Below, one piece after another: positions 25,892-33,700 of a stretch of DNA of 60,652 nucleotides (positions within the stretch are counted from its first letter, which is position 1; the number at the start of each line of letters is the position of its first letter). The notes below the pieces were generated by a model. That model saw only the letters and a program-made list of their open reading frames with translations, was not told the DNA's origin and did not search any database. Position numbers and translations under genes: made by a program. This DNA is from an uncultured Prevotellaceae bacterium (GTDB lineage: Bacteria > Bacteroidota > Bacteroidia > Bacteroidales > Bacteroidaceae). The DNA lies in assembly GCA_946188395.1 (NCBI GenBank), contig CAMHUU010000016.1, positions 1 to 60,652 on the forward strand, read 5' to 3'.

Positions 25892-28261
25892 ATGAGAAAA
25901 GAAAGACTCTATCTGGTGCTGCTTTGGGCACTATTGCCTTTCGTGGGATGGTCGCAACAAAAAAACTATTTGGGGCAGCACATCAATATCAAACAGGCTA
26001 CCGGAGATAGTATCCAGACCAATTTGATTTATGCATCAGAATTCAGACCTGTGGTAAAAAACGGGGAAATAGAATGGGAGTTTGGATGGAATTATAGTAA
26101 TGGATTTACGTTAAAGGATGTAACAAACATCGATTTCCCTAGCTATAAAACCGATTCTATTGAGGTCCGTAAGGCATTGATTGAGTTTTACCATGCAATG
26201 GACGGCGATAACTGGACACATAATGACAATTGGTGTTCCGACAAGCCTATTTGGGAATGGTATGGAGTGAATAATAGTTGTAAGTACAATAATTCGAACA
26301 AAGCTGTTCCATATGTTATGGAGTTAAACCTCACTGAAAACAAATTATCAGGAGAAATACCTGAGGGATGTTTGACTAAGATGGGACCGATGATGGATCT
26401 TTATATTTGGGGAAACAAGATAAAAGGAGCATATCCTAATGAGGTCAATCGTATTTACTCATTAGGAAGTCTGTCAATAGCATGTAATCAGTTCTCTGGT
26501 CCATTACCTTGGGAAGCTATTTTGTCTTTGCCCAATTTGTGTTCTATTAACTTTGAAGAGAACTATTTTGAAGGGAGCTTGCCTGATGGTGAAGCAGTTA
26601 ATAAATTCTTTAAAGATAAAAGTCCTACTTGGTTTATAGTCAGAAATAACCTCTTTAAGGGGGAAGTACCTGAGGTTATTAGTAAGGATCCTCATTTTTC
26701 TTCGTCATGGCTTTTTATTCTCCCACAAAGAGAAGCGGGGTTGAATCTTTCTGCTGTTGATATTCCTGCACCCGTTTTTCATAAACAATACATGGACGGT
26801 TCTCCTGCTAATTCTGACGAAATATACCATCAAAACAAGTACACGCTTATCTATAAATGGGGTTGGTGGTGTCCATATTCCGAAGGCTTTAATAAAAGAC
26901 TCATACCTGTATATAATGCATATAAGGACAAGGGCTTTGAGGTAATAGGTATCCATGCGGGTGATACAGACAAGTTACCAGAATATTTGGAGAAATACCC
27001 CGTACCTTGGAAGAATATTGATTTTGATGAATGGGGTTCGCATGTTGGAGAGATACATGCCACCGATGAAGATGAAGCGGCAGTACTTGATTTCGTGGAA
27101 AACTGGCATTGGTCACCTTCATTACTTTTAGTGGACCAAAAGGGCAATATCGTTTTCTCAACTTTCATGGACGAGAATGGCATGACTCCTCAGGATGACA
27201 GAAAATGGAAAGTATTTGATGTATTGGAAAAGGAGTTCGGTCCTGTAGAGTATGATTTCTATACTTCTACCGATTATTCGCATGATGGTGAGGTCGTGAA
27301 TATGCAGCAGGCATATCAGGGACAAGGTATTGATTTGGTTTTTGTAGGCGAGGGATTTACTGATAAGGATTTTGACGAAGGTGGAGCTTTTGATCAACGT
27401 ATGAATCAAGCATTAAATCAGTTTTTCTTTCAAGAACCTTATGGTTCACTACGCGGTCATTTCAATGTATATGCTGTGAAGGCTGTATCTCCCAATGCAG
27501 AATTTTACGGTAATGCAACTCATGCTATTGATAACGACATTTCCAAAGCATTTGAATATGCCTCCAAAGTGCCAAACCTCATACCAAATCGTCCGATGTA
27601 CGTCAATGTTATTTATAATAACAATAGTGGTGAACGTAGCTATTGTGTGATGCTGGAAGACAATTCCTACGTCTGTTTTTCAATGGATGGTGTATCTCCT
27701 GTCCTAAATCACGAAGCTGGTGGACATGGTATTGGAAAGCTGTTGGATGAGTATGTTGAGCCTGGTTACGAAAACCTTTCGCTACCAGAGGAGAATAAGG
27801 CATATTTGGATAATGTTTGGAAAGATTTGGGTTGGGGTGCCAACGTTGACTGGCGTTCTAATCCTACAGAAGTGAAATGGGCAAAGTTCATCAGTGACGA
27901 ACGCTATGCTGCTGAGAAAATTGGTGTCTATGAGGGCAGCTATCTCTATCAGTTTGATGCATATCGCCCGACGGAGAACAGCATTATGCGTAACAGCAAT
28001 CTTAATTCGCTATTAGGTTTCAATGCCCCATCACGCGAAGCTATCTACAAACGTGTGATGAAGGAGTCAGAGGGTGATAATTGGGTGTACGACTACGAAG
28101 TGTTCGTGGCGTTTGACGAGGCAGGGCGCAACCGGTTTGTTGAGGCGTTGACCAATGCCCCCCGTCGTGCTTCGAAAGCTAGTGAGAAACAACAGTTGCT
28201 GACCGCTCCGCCGGTATTTGTGAAAGGTACTTGGCGCGATGCTCTGAAAAAGAAACAATAG
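25892..28261 (+). CDS. Secreted LRR - thioredoxin-like - M64 metallopeptidase fusion
   Basis: 789 residues, secreted (MRKERLYLVLLWALLPFVGWSQQ). Residues about 65-290 hold plant-type leucine-rich repeats (RKALIEFYHAMDGDNWTHND, VMELNLTENKLSGEIPEG, FEGSLPDG, FKGEVPEV). About 290-445 is a TlpA/redoxin-like domain with WWCPYSEGF (Cys327) and a CxxS rather than CxxC centre. About 460-740 is an M64 (IgA-peptidase-like) zinc metallopeptidase: VFVGEGFT and HEAGGHGIGKLLDEY with zinc ligands His607 and His611 or His612 region and the DEY that follows. The gene is visibly AT-richer than its neighbours, suggesting transfer. It probably digests host or dietary protein outside the cell. The three-domain order is unusual. 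Confidence 0.85.
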   Translation: MRKERLYLVLLWALLPFVGWSQQKNYLGQHINIKQATGDSIQTNLIYASEFRPVVKNGEIEWEFGWNYSNGFTLKDVTNIDFPSYKTDSIEVRKALIEFYHAMDGDNWTHNDNWCSDKPIWEWYGVNNSCKYNNSNKAVPYVMELNLTENKLSGEIPEGCLTKMGPMMDLYIWGNKIKGAYPNEVNRIYSLGSLSIACNQFSGPLPWEAILSLPNLCSINFEENYFEGSLPDGEAVNKFFKDKSPTWFIVRNNLFKGEVPEVISKDPHFSSSWLFILPQREAGLNLSAVDIPAPVFHKQYMDGSPANSDEIYHQNKYTLIYKWGWWCPYSEGFNKRLIPVYNAYKDKGFEVIGIHAGDTDKLPEYLEKYPVPWKNIDFDEWGSHVGEIHATDEDEAAVLDFVENWHWSPSLLLVDQKGNIVFSTFMDENGMTPQDDRKWKVFDVLEKEFGPVEYDFYTSTDYSHDGEVVNMQQAYQGQGIDLVFVGEGFTDKDFDEGGAFDQRMNQALNQFFFQEPYGSLRGHFNVYAVKAVSPNAEFYGNATHAIDNDISKAFEYASKVPNLIPNRPMYVNVIYNNNSGERSYCVMLEDNSYVCFSMDGVSPVLNHEAGGHGIGKLLDEYVEPGYENLSLPEENKAYLDNVWKDLGWGANVDWRSNPTEVKWAKFISDERYAAEKIGVYEGSYLYQFDAYRPTENSIMRNSNLNSLLGFNAPSREAIYKRVMKESEGDNWVYDYEVFVAFDEAGRNRFVEALTNAPRRASKASEKQQLLTAPPVFVKGTWRDALKKKQ

Positions 28262-28298
28262 TAAGAACTAATGTCGAACATCAAGAAAAAATCGAAAT

Positions 28299-28715
28299 AT
28301 GAAAAAGATAAATAACAATCGCAGACAGTGGGCTTTGCTGCTCATGCTGCTCGTCTGGCTTCCAATAAACGTGTTCGCCCAGTCAGACCAGTTTGAGATG
28401 GTCATCGAAAAGACCGACGGAACAGAATTGGCGTTTCTCATTACGAATGACTTTCCTGTGCTACAATATCAATACGGAGGTGAAGATGGTATCAATACCC
28501 TAGATATACAACACCCCAACGGTTTATCGACTATTCCCTGTCCAGAGATTAAACGACTATACACTAGGGAAGTTGACAACACAGGAATTAAGGGTGTTAC
28601 CTATGCTCTAGAAGAACAGATGTATGACATCTCCGGCCGTCAGCTCAATTTGAAACGCGAGCTACTGTCAAAGGGCATATATATTAAGAATGGTAAGAAA
28701 TATATAGTGAAGTAA
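28299..28715 (+). CDS. Small secreted protein with a C-terminal GR...KGIYI tail
   Basis: 138 residues. Signal peptide (WALLLMLLVWLPINVFAQ), a short middle region of mixed strands (FEMVIEKTDGTELAFLITND), and a C-terminal block YDISGRQLNLKREL...GIYIKNGKKYIVK that matches the degraded type IX-like C-terminal signal common at the ends of Prevotella exported proteins. It starts 37 bp after the M64 gene and shares its lower GC content, so the two probably travel and are transcribed together. I recognise no enzyme or fold. Its middle part resembles the generic DUF found in small secreted proteins that accompany C10 or LRR proteins. Confidence 0.75.
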   Translation: MKKINNNRRQWALLLMLLVWLPINVFAQSDQFEMVIEKTDGTELAFLITNDFPVLQYQYGGEDGINTLDIQHPNGLSTIPCPEIKRLYTREVDNTGIKGVTYALEEQMYDISGRQLNLKRELLSKGIYIKNGKKYIVK

Positions 28716-28799
28716 CCAACCTCCTTACAAGTGCATAAACATGCAAAATAGCAACCTTATGTGAGTGATGACTTTGATGCAGGCAGGGACTAAGGGGCA

Positions 28800-28912
28800 T
28801 CCGAATAGTCTCTACGACTCATTCGAATAGTTTCTATGGGGGTATAGGGACTATCCGAATGACTTGTTCGGATTATCTGAACGACACAAAGAGACTATCT
28901 TAACGAGGCATA
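28800..28912. repeat. Degenerate palindromic repeats, about 22-bp spacing
   Basis: CGAATAGTCTCTA and CGAATAGTTTCTA are spaced 22 bp apart. An inverted relative (TAGGGACTATCCGAAT) and further small inverted pairs (CCGAA...TTCGG at 28857-28873, CTAT...ATAG) follow. It looks like a decayed or more diverged upstream continuation of the 21-bp array. Confidence 0.6.
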
Positions 28913-28930
28913 GGTCACTTCCTTCTGTTG

Positions 28931-29052
28931 GATAAAAGGCTCTTATCGCAAAATAAAAGGCTGTTATTGGAAAATAAGTACCGCTTATTTGGAAATACTC
29001 CCAGAGTATTCGGAAATACTCCCAGAGTATTCGGAATTACTCCCGGAGTATT
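28931..29052. repeat. Array of six 21-bp units, each a small hairpin
   Basis: Units start near 28931, 28952, 28972, 28994, 29015 and 29036. Stems are GATAA/TTATC, AATAA/TTATT, AAATAAG/CTTATTT (loop TACCG), AATACTC/GAGTATT (loop CCA) twice, and TACTC/GAGTA (loop CCG). Later units are joined by GGAA. The stems differ in sequence between units but remain self-complementary. Confidence 0.85.
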
Positions 29053-29193
29053 GAAAACGGCGGTGGGAGATGATTTCGTCTCCCACCAATCTCCAACCAT
29101 ACAAATCGCCTTTAAATAAAGGCATTCCAAAAGGCCGGTGGCAGTATGGCAGTAAAAATACGAAAAATTGCATTTGTAATTACTCGCGCGAAG

Positions 29194-29278
29194 AGATGGC
29201 AAGGGACAGTGACTGGCAGAAAACGGGTTTCTTGCGTTGTGCTAGAATGACAAGGGACGGGTGGTAGACTAGGAATAA
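29194..29278. repeat. Dispersed element, copy 1
   Basis: Begins with 30 bp (29194-29223, AGATGGCAAGGGACAGTGAC onward) that are identical to 29514-29543 and ends with CGGGTGGTAGACTAGGAATAA, which matches 29553-29574. Copy 1 carries about 34 extra bp in the middle, including a second AAGGGAC motif. Confidence 0.8.
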
Positions 29279-29318
29279 GTATGGAGTTTTTTATTGCAAA
29301 AACGAGTCTAAGGAATTG

Positions 29319-29353
29319 ATTATACAAAAATGCGTTACGCAAATTTGTATAAT
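29319..29353. promoter_or_regulatory. 35-bp palindrome upstream of the ATPase remnant
   Basis: ATTATACAAA...TGCGT-T-ACGCA...TTTGTATAAT: 17-bp arms with two mismatches around a single T. No T-run follows, so it is more like an operator or a hairpin leader than a terminator. It lies 52 bp before the start of the broken ATPase gene. Confidence 0.6.
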
Positions 29354-29404
29354 TGAAATAGTTTTCTTATCTTATGCACCCATAAAACATTAAATCGTAG
29401 CAAA

Positions 29405-29563
29405 ATGATAAAGAATCCATTTTTGACATACGGCTATAACGGGGCTGAGTATTTCTGTGACAGAACAGAAGAAACTAAACGACTGACATCATTACTGGTC
29501 AATGGTAATCACAAGATGGCAAGGGACAGTGACTGGCAGAAAATCAACGGGGCGGGTGGGTAG
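29405..29563 (+). pseudogene. N-terminal remnant of an AAA ATPase (ATP-binding protein) gene
   Basis: The ATG at 29405 opens a reading frame too short for most ORF finders. Its first 36 residues (MIKNPFLTYGYNGAEYFCDR then EETKRLTSLLVNGNH) match the start of the common Bacteroidota ATP-binding proteins that continue with NxxLISPRRIGKTGLI and a full AAA domain. Here the frame runs directly into copy 2 of the dispersed element and stops at 29561-29563, so the Walker A and everything after it are missing. The element appears to have replaced or deleted the rest of the gene. It could also be recombination between two element copies. Nothing downstream resembles the lost domain. Confidence 0.78.
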
Positions 29564-29574
29564 ACTAGGAATAA
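29514..29574. repeat. Dispersed element, copy 2
   Basis: Second, shorter copy of the element at 29194-29278, in the same orientation. Its left edge coincides with the point at which the ATPase reading frame stops resembling its family, so it marks the breakpoint. Confidence 0.8.
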
Positions 29575-29589
29575 AAATATGCTCCAAAA

Positions 29590-29621
29590 TTTGGAATGTT
29601 CGGAAATTCTTTCTATCTTTG
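29590..29621 (+). promoter_or_regulatory. Promoter for the TSCPD gene
   Basis: TTTG at 29590-29593 and TATCTTTG at 29614-29621 with a 20-bp gap, a textbook Bacteroidota promoter, 36 bp before the start codon. Confidence 0.8.
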
Positions 29622-29657
29622 CGTGATGATTTAAGAATTGTTAGGTATACTTTGCCT

Positions 29658-29933
29658 ATGATGAAAACAAAACATATACTTTTCCAGCCCACAGGGGTAT
29701 GCTCGCGGGCCATCGACGTGACGGCTGACGAGAACGACGTGATACAGCAGGTGTTCTTCACGGGTGGTTGCAATGGGAACCTGCAAGGCATCAGCCTGCT
29801 GGTTCGAGGTCAAAAGATTGATGATGTCATCAGCAGACTACAGGGCATCCGTTGCGGCACGAAGGGCACGTCGTGTCCCGACCAGTTGTGCGAAGCGCTT
29901 AAGGAATTGAAGCGTGCTCCTTTGGAAGAATGA
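29658..29933 (+). CDS. TSCPD domain protein (TIGR03905 family)
   Basis: 91 residues from ATG at 29658 (MMKTKHILFQPTGVCSRAID). The longer reading frame back to 29502 crosses the promoter at 29590-29621 and the repeat element, so it is not the real start. TSCPD names the conserved motif, here GTSCPDQLCEAL near the C-terminus, with a second Cys pair (TGVCS and TGGCNGNL) earlier. The domain also ends class II ribonucleotide reductases and some nucleotide-reductase-linked proteins, and may bind a metal or regulate reduction; the function of the stand-alone form is not established. Its last 35 bp overlap the convergent cyclophilin gene. Confidence 0.85.
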   Translation: MMKTKHILFQPTGVCSRAIDVTADENDVIQQVFFTGGCNGNLQGISLLVRGQKIDDVISRLQGIRCGTKGTSCPDQLCEALKELKRAPLEE

Positions 29934-30597
29934 CTGTGGCGCGGAGGATGCGGATGTCCTGAAGGGGACGGTCGTAGGAATCGGTGGCTGACTGCTGGAT
30001 GCGGTCGACGACATCGAGGCCTTCGGTGACTTCGCCAAAGACGGTGTACTGGCCGTCGAGATGGGGTATGCCGCCAATGGTCTTGTAGACTTCCTGCATC
30101 GCGGGCGTCAGCGTGACGTGGGCTGTGGTGTCGAGACGTTCCTGAACCTTGGCGAGGCGGGCGTCGTTGTATACACGGCCCCATACGATGTAGAACTGGC
30201 AGGCGGAGCTGCGACGCTCGGGGTTGACGCGGTCGCCTTCGCGAGCCATCGCTACCATGCCGCGACGATGGAAGAGCGTGGGCAGGCGGAACTCGGCCTC
30301 GACGGTGTAGTTGTAGTCGCCAGAGCCCAGTCGCTGTCCGGGCTGTGCATGCTTGCTGTGCAGGTCGCCGGCTTGTATCATGAAGTCCTTGATGACGCGA
30401 TGGAACAGCAGGGAGTCGTAGACGTGCTCCTGGACGAGGCGCAGAAAGTTGTCGCGATGCTGTGGCGTCTCGTCGAAAAGCGCTATACGAATGTTGCCCG
30501 CTGTGGTTTCCAGCAGCACCTCTGTGGTCGAAGTCTGGCCCTTCGCACCGCATACCATCAGTGCGAAGGCCAGTAGTGAAAGTATTCTCTTCTTCAT
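29899..30597 (-). CDS. Peptidyl-prolyl cis-trans isomerase, cyclophilin type, exported
   Basis: 232 residues from Met at 30597 (MKKRILSLLAFALMVCGAKG signal peptide, possibly a lipoprotein at VCG). Cyclophilin fold with TTAGNIRIALFDETPQHRDNF, LLFHRVIKDFMIQAGD and GQYTVFGEVTEGLDVVDRIQ. The usual GTG(S/T)GG-like loop appears as QRLGSGDYNY, and SSACQFYIVWG replaces the NSxxSQFFI segment. It carries an insertion of about 30 residues before GGIPHLDGQY that is common in Bacteroidota exported cyclophilins. It catalyses proline isomerisation during periplasmic folding. An upstream ATG at 30672 lies above the promoter core at 30631-30638, so it is not used. The 3' end overlaps the TSCPD gene by 35 bp. 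Confidence 0.92.
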   Translation of the reverse strand: MKKRILSLLAFALMVCGAKGQTSTTEVLLETTAGNIRIALFDETPQHRDNFLRLVQEHVYDSLLFHRVIKDFMIQAGDLHSKHAQPGQRLGSGDYNYTVEAEFRLPTLFHRRGMVAMAREGDRVNPERRSSACQFYIVWGRVYNDARLAKVQERLDTTAHVTLTPAMQEVYKTIGGIPHLDGQYTVFGEVTEGLDVVDRIQQSATDSYDRPLQDIRILRATVILPKEHASIP

Positions 30598-30630
30598 ATT
30601 TCTTGTATTTTTGCTGAATAAATATGGTTG

Positions 30631-30661
30631 CAAAGGTATGCATTTTTTCGATAAGTTCAAA
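30631..30661 (-). promoter_or_regulatory. Promoter for the cyclophilin gene
   Basis: On the minus strand, TTTG (30658-30661) and TACCTTTG (30631-30638) are 19 bp apart. The position supports the start at 30597. Confidence 0.75.
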
Positions 30662-30676
30662 AAATGAGGCAAGAAA

Positions 30677-30708
30677 TTTGGAATAATAAAAAATTTTTCC
30701 TATCTTTG
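30677..30708 (+). promoter_or_regulatory. Promoter for the C10 protease gene
   Basis: TTTG at 30677-30680 and TATCTTTG at 30701-30708, 20 bp apart, with a leader of about 75 nt before the ATG at 30790. Confidence 0.8.
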
Positions 30709-30789
30709 CGACGTAATATGTCCTTGCGGTTTCTACAGCCGCAGCATGATGGACAAACAGATTAATAACCTAACTAAAACTATAAGCGT

Positions 30790-33700
30790 ATGAGAAAGAC
30801 GTATTTACTCCTATTCATGCTCTTTGTCAGCATGATGGCGATGGCTGGTCCCATTACTCCCGACGAGGCTCGCCAGAAGATTACGAAGTTTATGAGTCCG
30901 CGCCGTTCCGCAGCAGTCCTTCAGGACTTGCGCCTGGTGGCCACGAGTCATTACCAGGAACAGTCGGACGTGATGTCGCCCAGCTACTACGTGTTCAACG
31001 TGGGTGAAGGTCAGGGATTCATCATTGCCGGTGCCGACGACCGTATTCCTGCCGTGTTGGGCTATTCCGACAGGGGATCGTTCGACCCGGAGAACATGCC
31101 TGTGAATATGCAGGCCTGGCTGAAGGGATACAATGCCCAGATGGAATATCTGAACCAGCATCCTGAGGCCGCTGCACCTAGGAGGACGGTGAATGGCAGC
31201 AGCATTGAACCGTTGCTGGCTAGTGAATGGAACCAAGGGAACCCCTACAACAGCCTGTGTCCGATGGATGGTGATAAGCGTTCCGTCACGGGTTGTGTGG
31301 CAACGGCAATGGCGCAGGTGATGTTTTTCTGGAAATATCCCAACTATACGGTTGCCGAAATTCCCGGATACACAACTTCTTCAAAAGGCCTTACGGTATC
31401 AGCGATTGCTGCCGGAGCGGCGATTGACTGGGACAACATGTTGCCCAAATATAACGGCAGTGAGACAGACGCCCAAATTGAAGCTGTAGCCAGTCTGATG
31501 CTGATGTGCGGTACAGCGGTGCAAATGAACTATACTTCTGGAAGCAGTGGTGCTGTCACCCGACGTGTTGCCGATTCATGGAAAGATTATTTCGACTATG
31601 ATGCTGCCACAAATTACGAAAACCGAAGTAAATATCGTCTGGCAGCATGGAACCAGAAGGTTTACGACGAACTGAAGGCTGGACGCCCCGTACTTTATGA
31701 TGGTCAGTCGAGTGGCGGCGGTCATGCCTTCGTCATCGACGGATATGGTGGCGACGACTATTTCCACGTCAACTGGGGCTGGGGAGGCGGCAGCAACGAC
31801 TACTTCCTGCTCTCTATCCTCGATTCAGACAATAGTTCAGGTATAGGCGCCAGCAGCAGTTCTGACGGCTATAGCTTTGACCAAGGAGCCATCTTCGGTG
31901 CTCAGCCCAACACGGGCGTGTCGCCTATTGTCACGCCGATATTGACAACTTCTGAGGTACGTACAGACTTTGCTGAAGTATCAAGAACAGATGTTACGGA
32001 AGACTTCCTGGCGAGTGCTTCTGCCAACTGCTGGAACTATACGGGTGCCACTCACACCTTTGAAGTTGGTTACGGTGTCTTCGATACGGAAGGACAGCTT
32101 TTGAAAGCAGTTGCCGCTGATTGGACACAAGAACTTGATCCTTCTTATGGATTTAGCTCATTAACCTTTACGATTCCTTTTGGTGCAAACGTTTCAAGCG
32201 GTACTTATTACTTGAAGCCGATTAGTCGTGAGGCCGGTTCAGAAACATGGTATGCTAATCTGGGAACAGAAACCAACTACCTGACAGCTACCATCAGCGA
32301 CAACACGCTAACGGTTATGGCACCGAAGTTCGATCTGACCGGTTCGGTGGATGCATCGGGCAAAATGGAGGTTGGCGTGCCACTGACCCTGACAGCCACC
32401 ATCACCAATAACGGTACATTGTATAATGGACAGATATTCCTGCTGGTTGGCGGCACTTCAAAAGATAATCTGGTTGGCGGTCGCCATTTCGATATTGACC
32501 CAGGAGCCACCGAGACTATTGACTTTACGTTTACTCCGAAAACTGCTGGTGCCAATGATATCTATATCTGTACGCGTGAGTATTATAGTGGTTCGTATGA
32601 TTATACGCCGTTCATCACGGGTAGCGTTACCATTGATGCCGCCTCGGAAGCAACGCTGACGATGACTCCCAAGACGAAGAATGCAGTCAGAGAGGATAAT
32701 CAGTGGGTTGTAAAGGAGAGCAAGGCTATCGTTAGTATCGACGTGACAAATACAGGAAGTACAGACTACGACAACGATGTAATCGTCAAACTGTATAAAT
32801 TAACTAATGGAAACCAGGGCTCTCCTGCCGGCACATTCAGAAAGGCTATTCAGCTGGCTGCTGGTGCTTCGACGACCGCAGAAGTGGAGTTAACCGGACT
32901 GGAAGACGGAGCCACCTATTTCTACTACGTTTACTACATGTCAGCAGGAGAAGAGGTGCAGGGTTATCAGTATTCACCCATATTTGTTGTCAAAATAGAG
33001 GGTGAAGAGCCGCCTCAGGAAGAGACTGCTTACTATCTGGTGAGCGACCTGAATGAATGGAGCACGACAGACAAGTCGTATGCCTTCACGAAGTTGGATG
33101 ATGGCAAGACTTGGGAAATCACGTTCCCGGGAAGCACGTCAGATATCTATCTGAAGGTTGCACCGGGTTCGGCCTACGATAACCAAGAAACCTTCTGGAA
33201 CAATCTGTTGTGCGCAGACAGCGATGGCAGCACAGCTCTTCAGGGAACGATGGTAATGGGTGGAACAGGCGCCTGGAAACTTGCCGCTTCCAACGATGCT
33301 GAAAACTATACCATGCGCATTGTGCCCAGTGAGCTGACTTACGAAATCACCTTTACGAAGAAGGAATTCGTGCCACAGCCACCTTATTATTATATTGGAA
33401 CTGTCACTAATTGGGTATATGATGCCACCAAGGAGTTTACGGATAAGGGCAACGGCACGTATAGCATTACCGTACCTGCTGTTTATGGTGACGACGATAA
33501 GACGTGGTTCAAGGTTGCTCCGGCTAATGCTATTGCCAGTGATGGTACTATCACATGGGCTCATTTGTACTCTACGGATTCTGAGGGCAGCACGCAGTTG
33601 AGCGGAACCATGACGATTGGCGATGGAGAGGCTTGGGCAAGACCCAAGACAGACAATGCAGAGTCGTATACCATCACCATTACTCCTGAGACTAAGGCCA

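Larger units (their letters stand above)
28716..29657. other. Gene-free, repeat-rich stretch
   Basis: About 940 bp without a convincing intact gene. It contains, in order: a degenerate palindromic zone (28800-28912), six 21-bp palindromic units (28931-29052), copy 1 of a dispersed element (29194-29278), a 35-bp palindrome (29319-29353), the N-terminal remnant of an ATPase gene (29405-29563), and copy 2 of the element (29514-29574), followed by the promoter of the TSCPD gene. ORFs of up to 95 codons here have 7-residue periodicity that follows the DNA repeat, so I do not treat them as genes. Confidence 0.8.

Noticed and set aside
28931..29052. CRISPR array
   Set aside because: Units are 21 bp back to back without unique spacers, and no cas gene is present. 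The RecB/Cas4-like gene at 37274 lacks cluster cysteines and is far away.
28915..29202. 95-codon minus-strand frame across the 21-bp array
   Set aside because: Its NTLGVFP repeats are the 7-codon reading of the 21-bp DNA unit; no start context and no homology recognised.
29194..29574. Complete insertion sequence with transposase
   Set aside because: No transposase frame or terminal inverted repeats are visible between or within the two element copies.
29502..29657. 52-residue N-terminal extension of the TSCPD protein
   Set aside because: It crosses a good promoter and the dispersed element; the family starts at MMKTKHILFQP.
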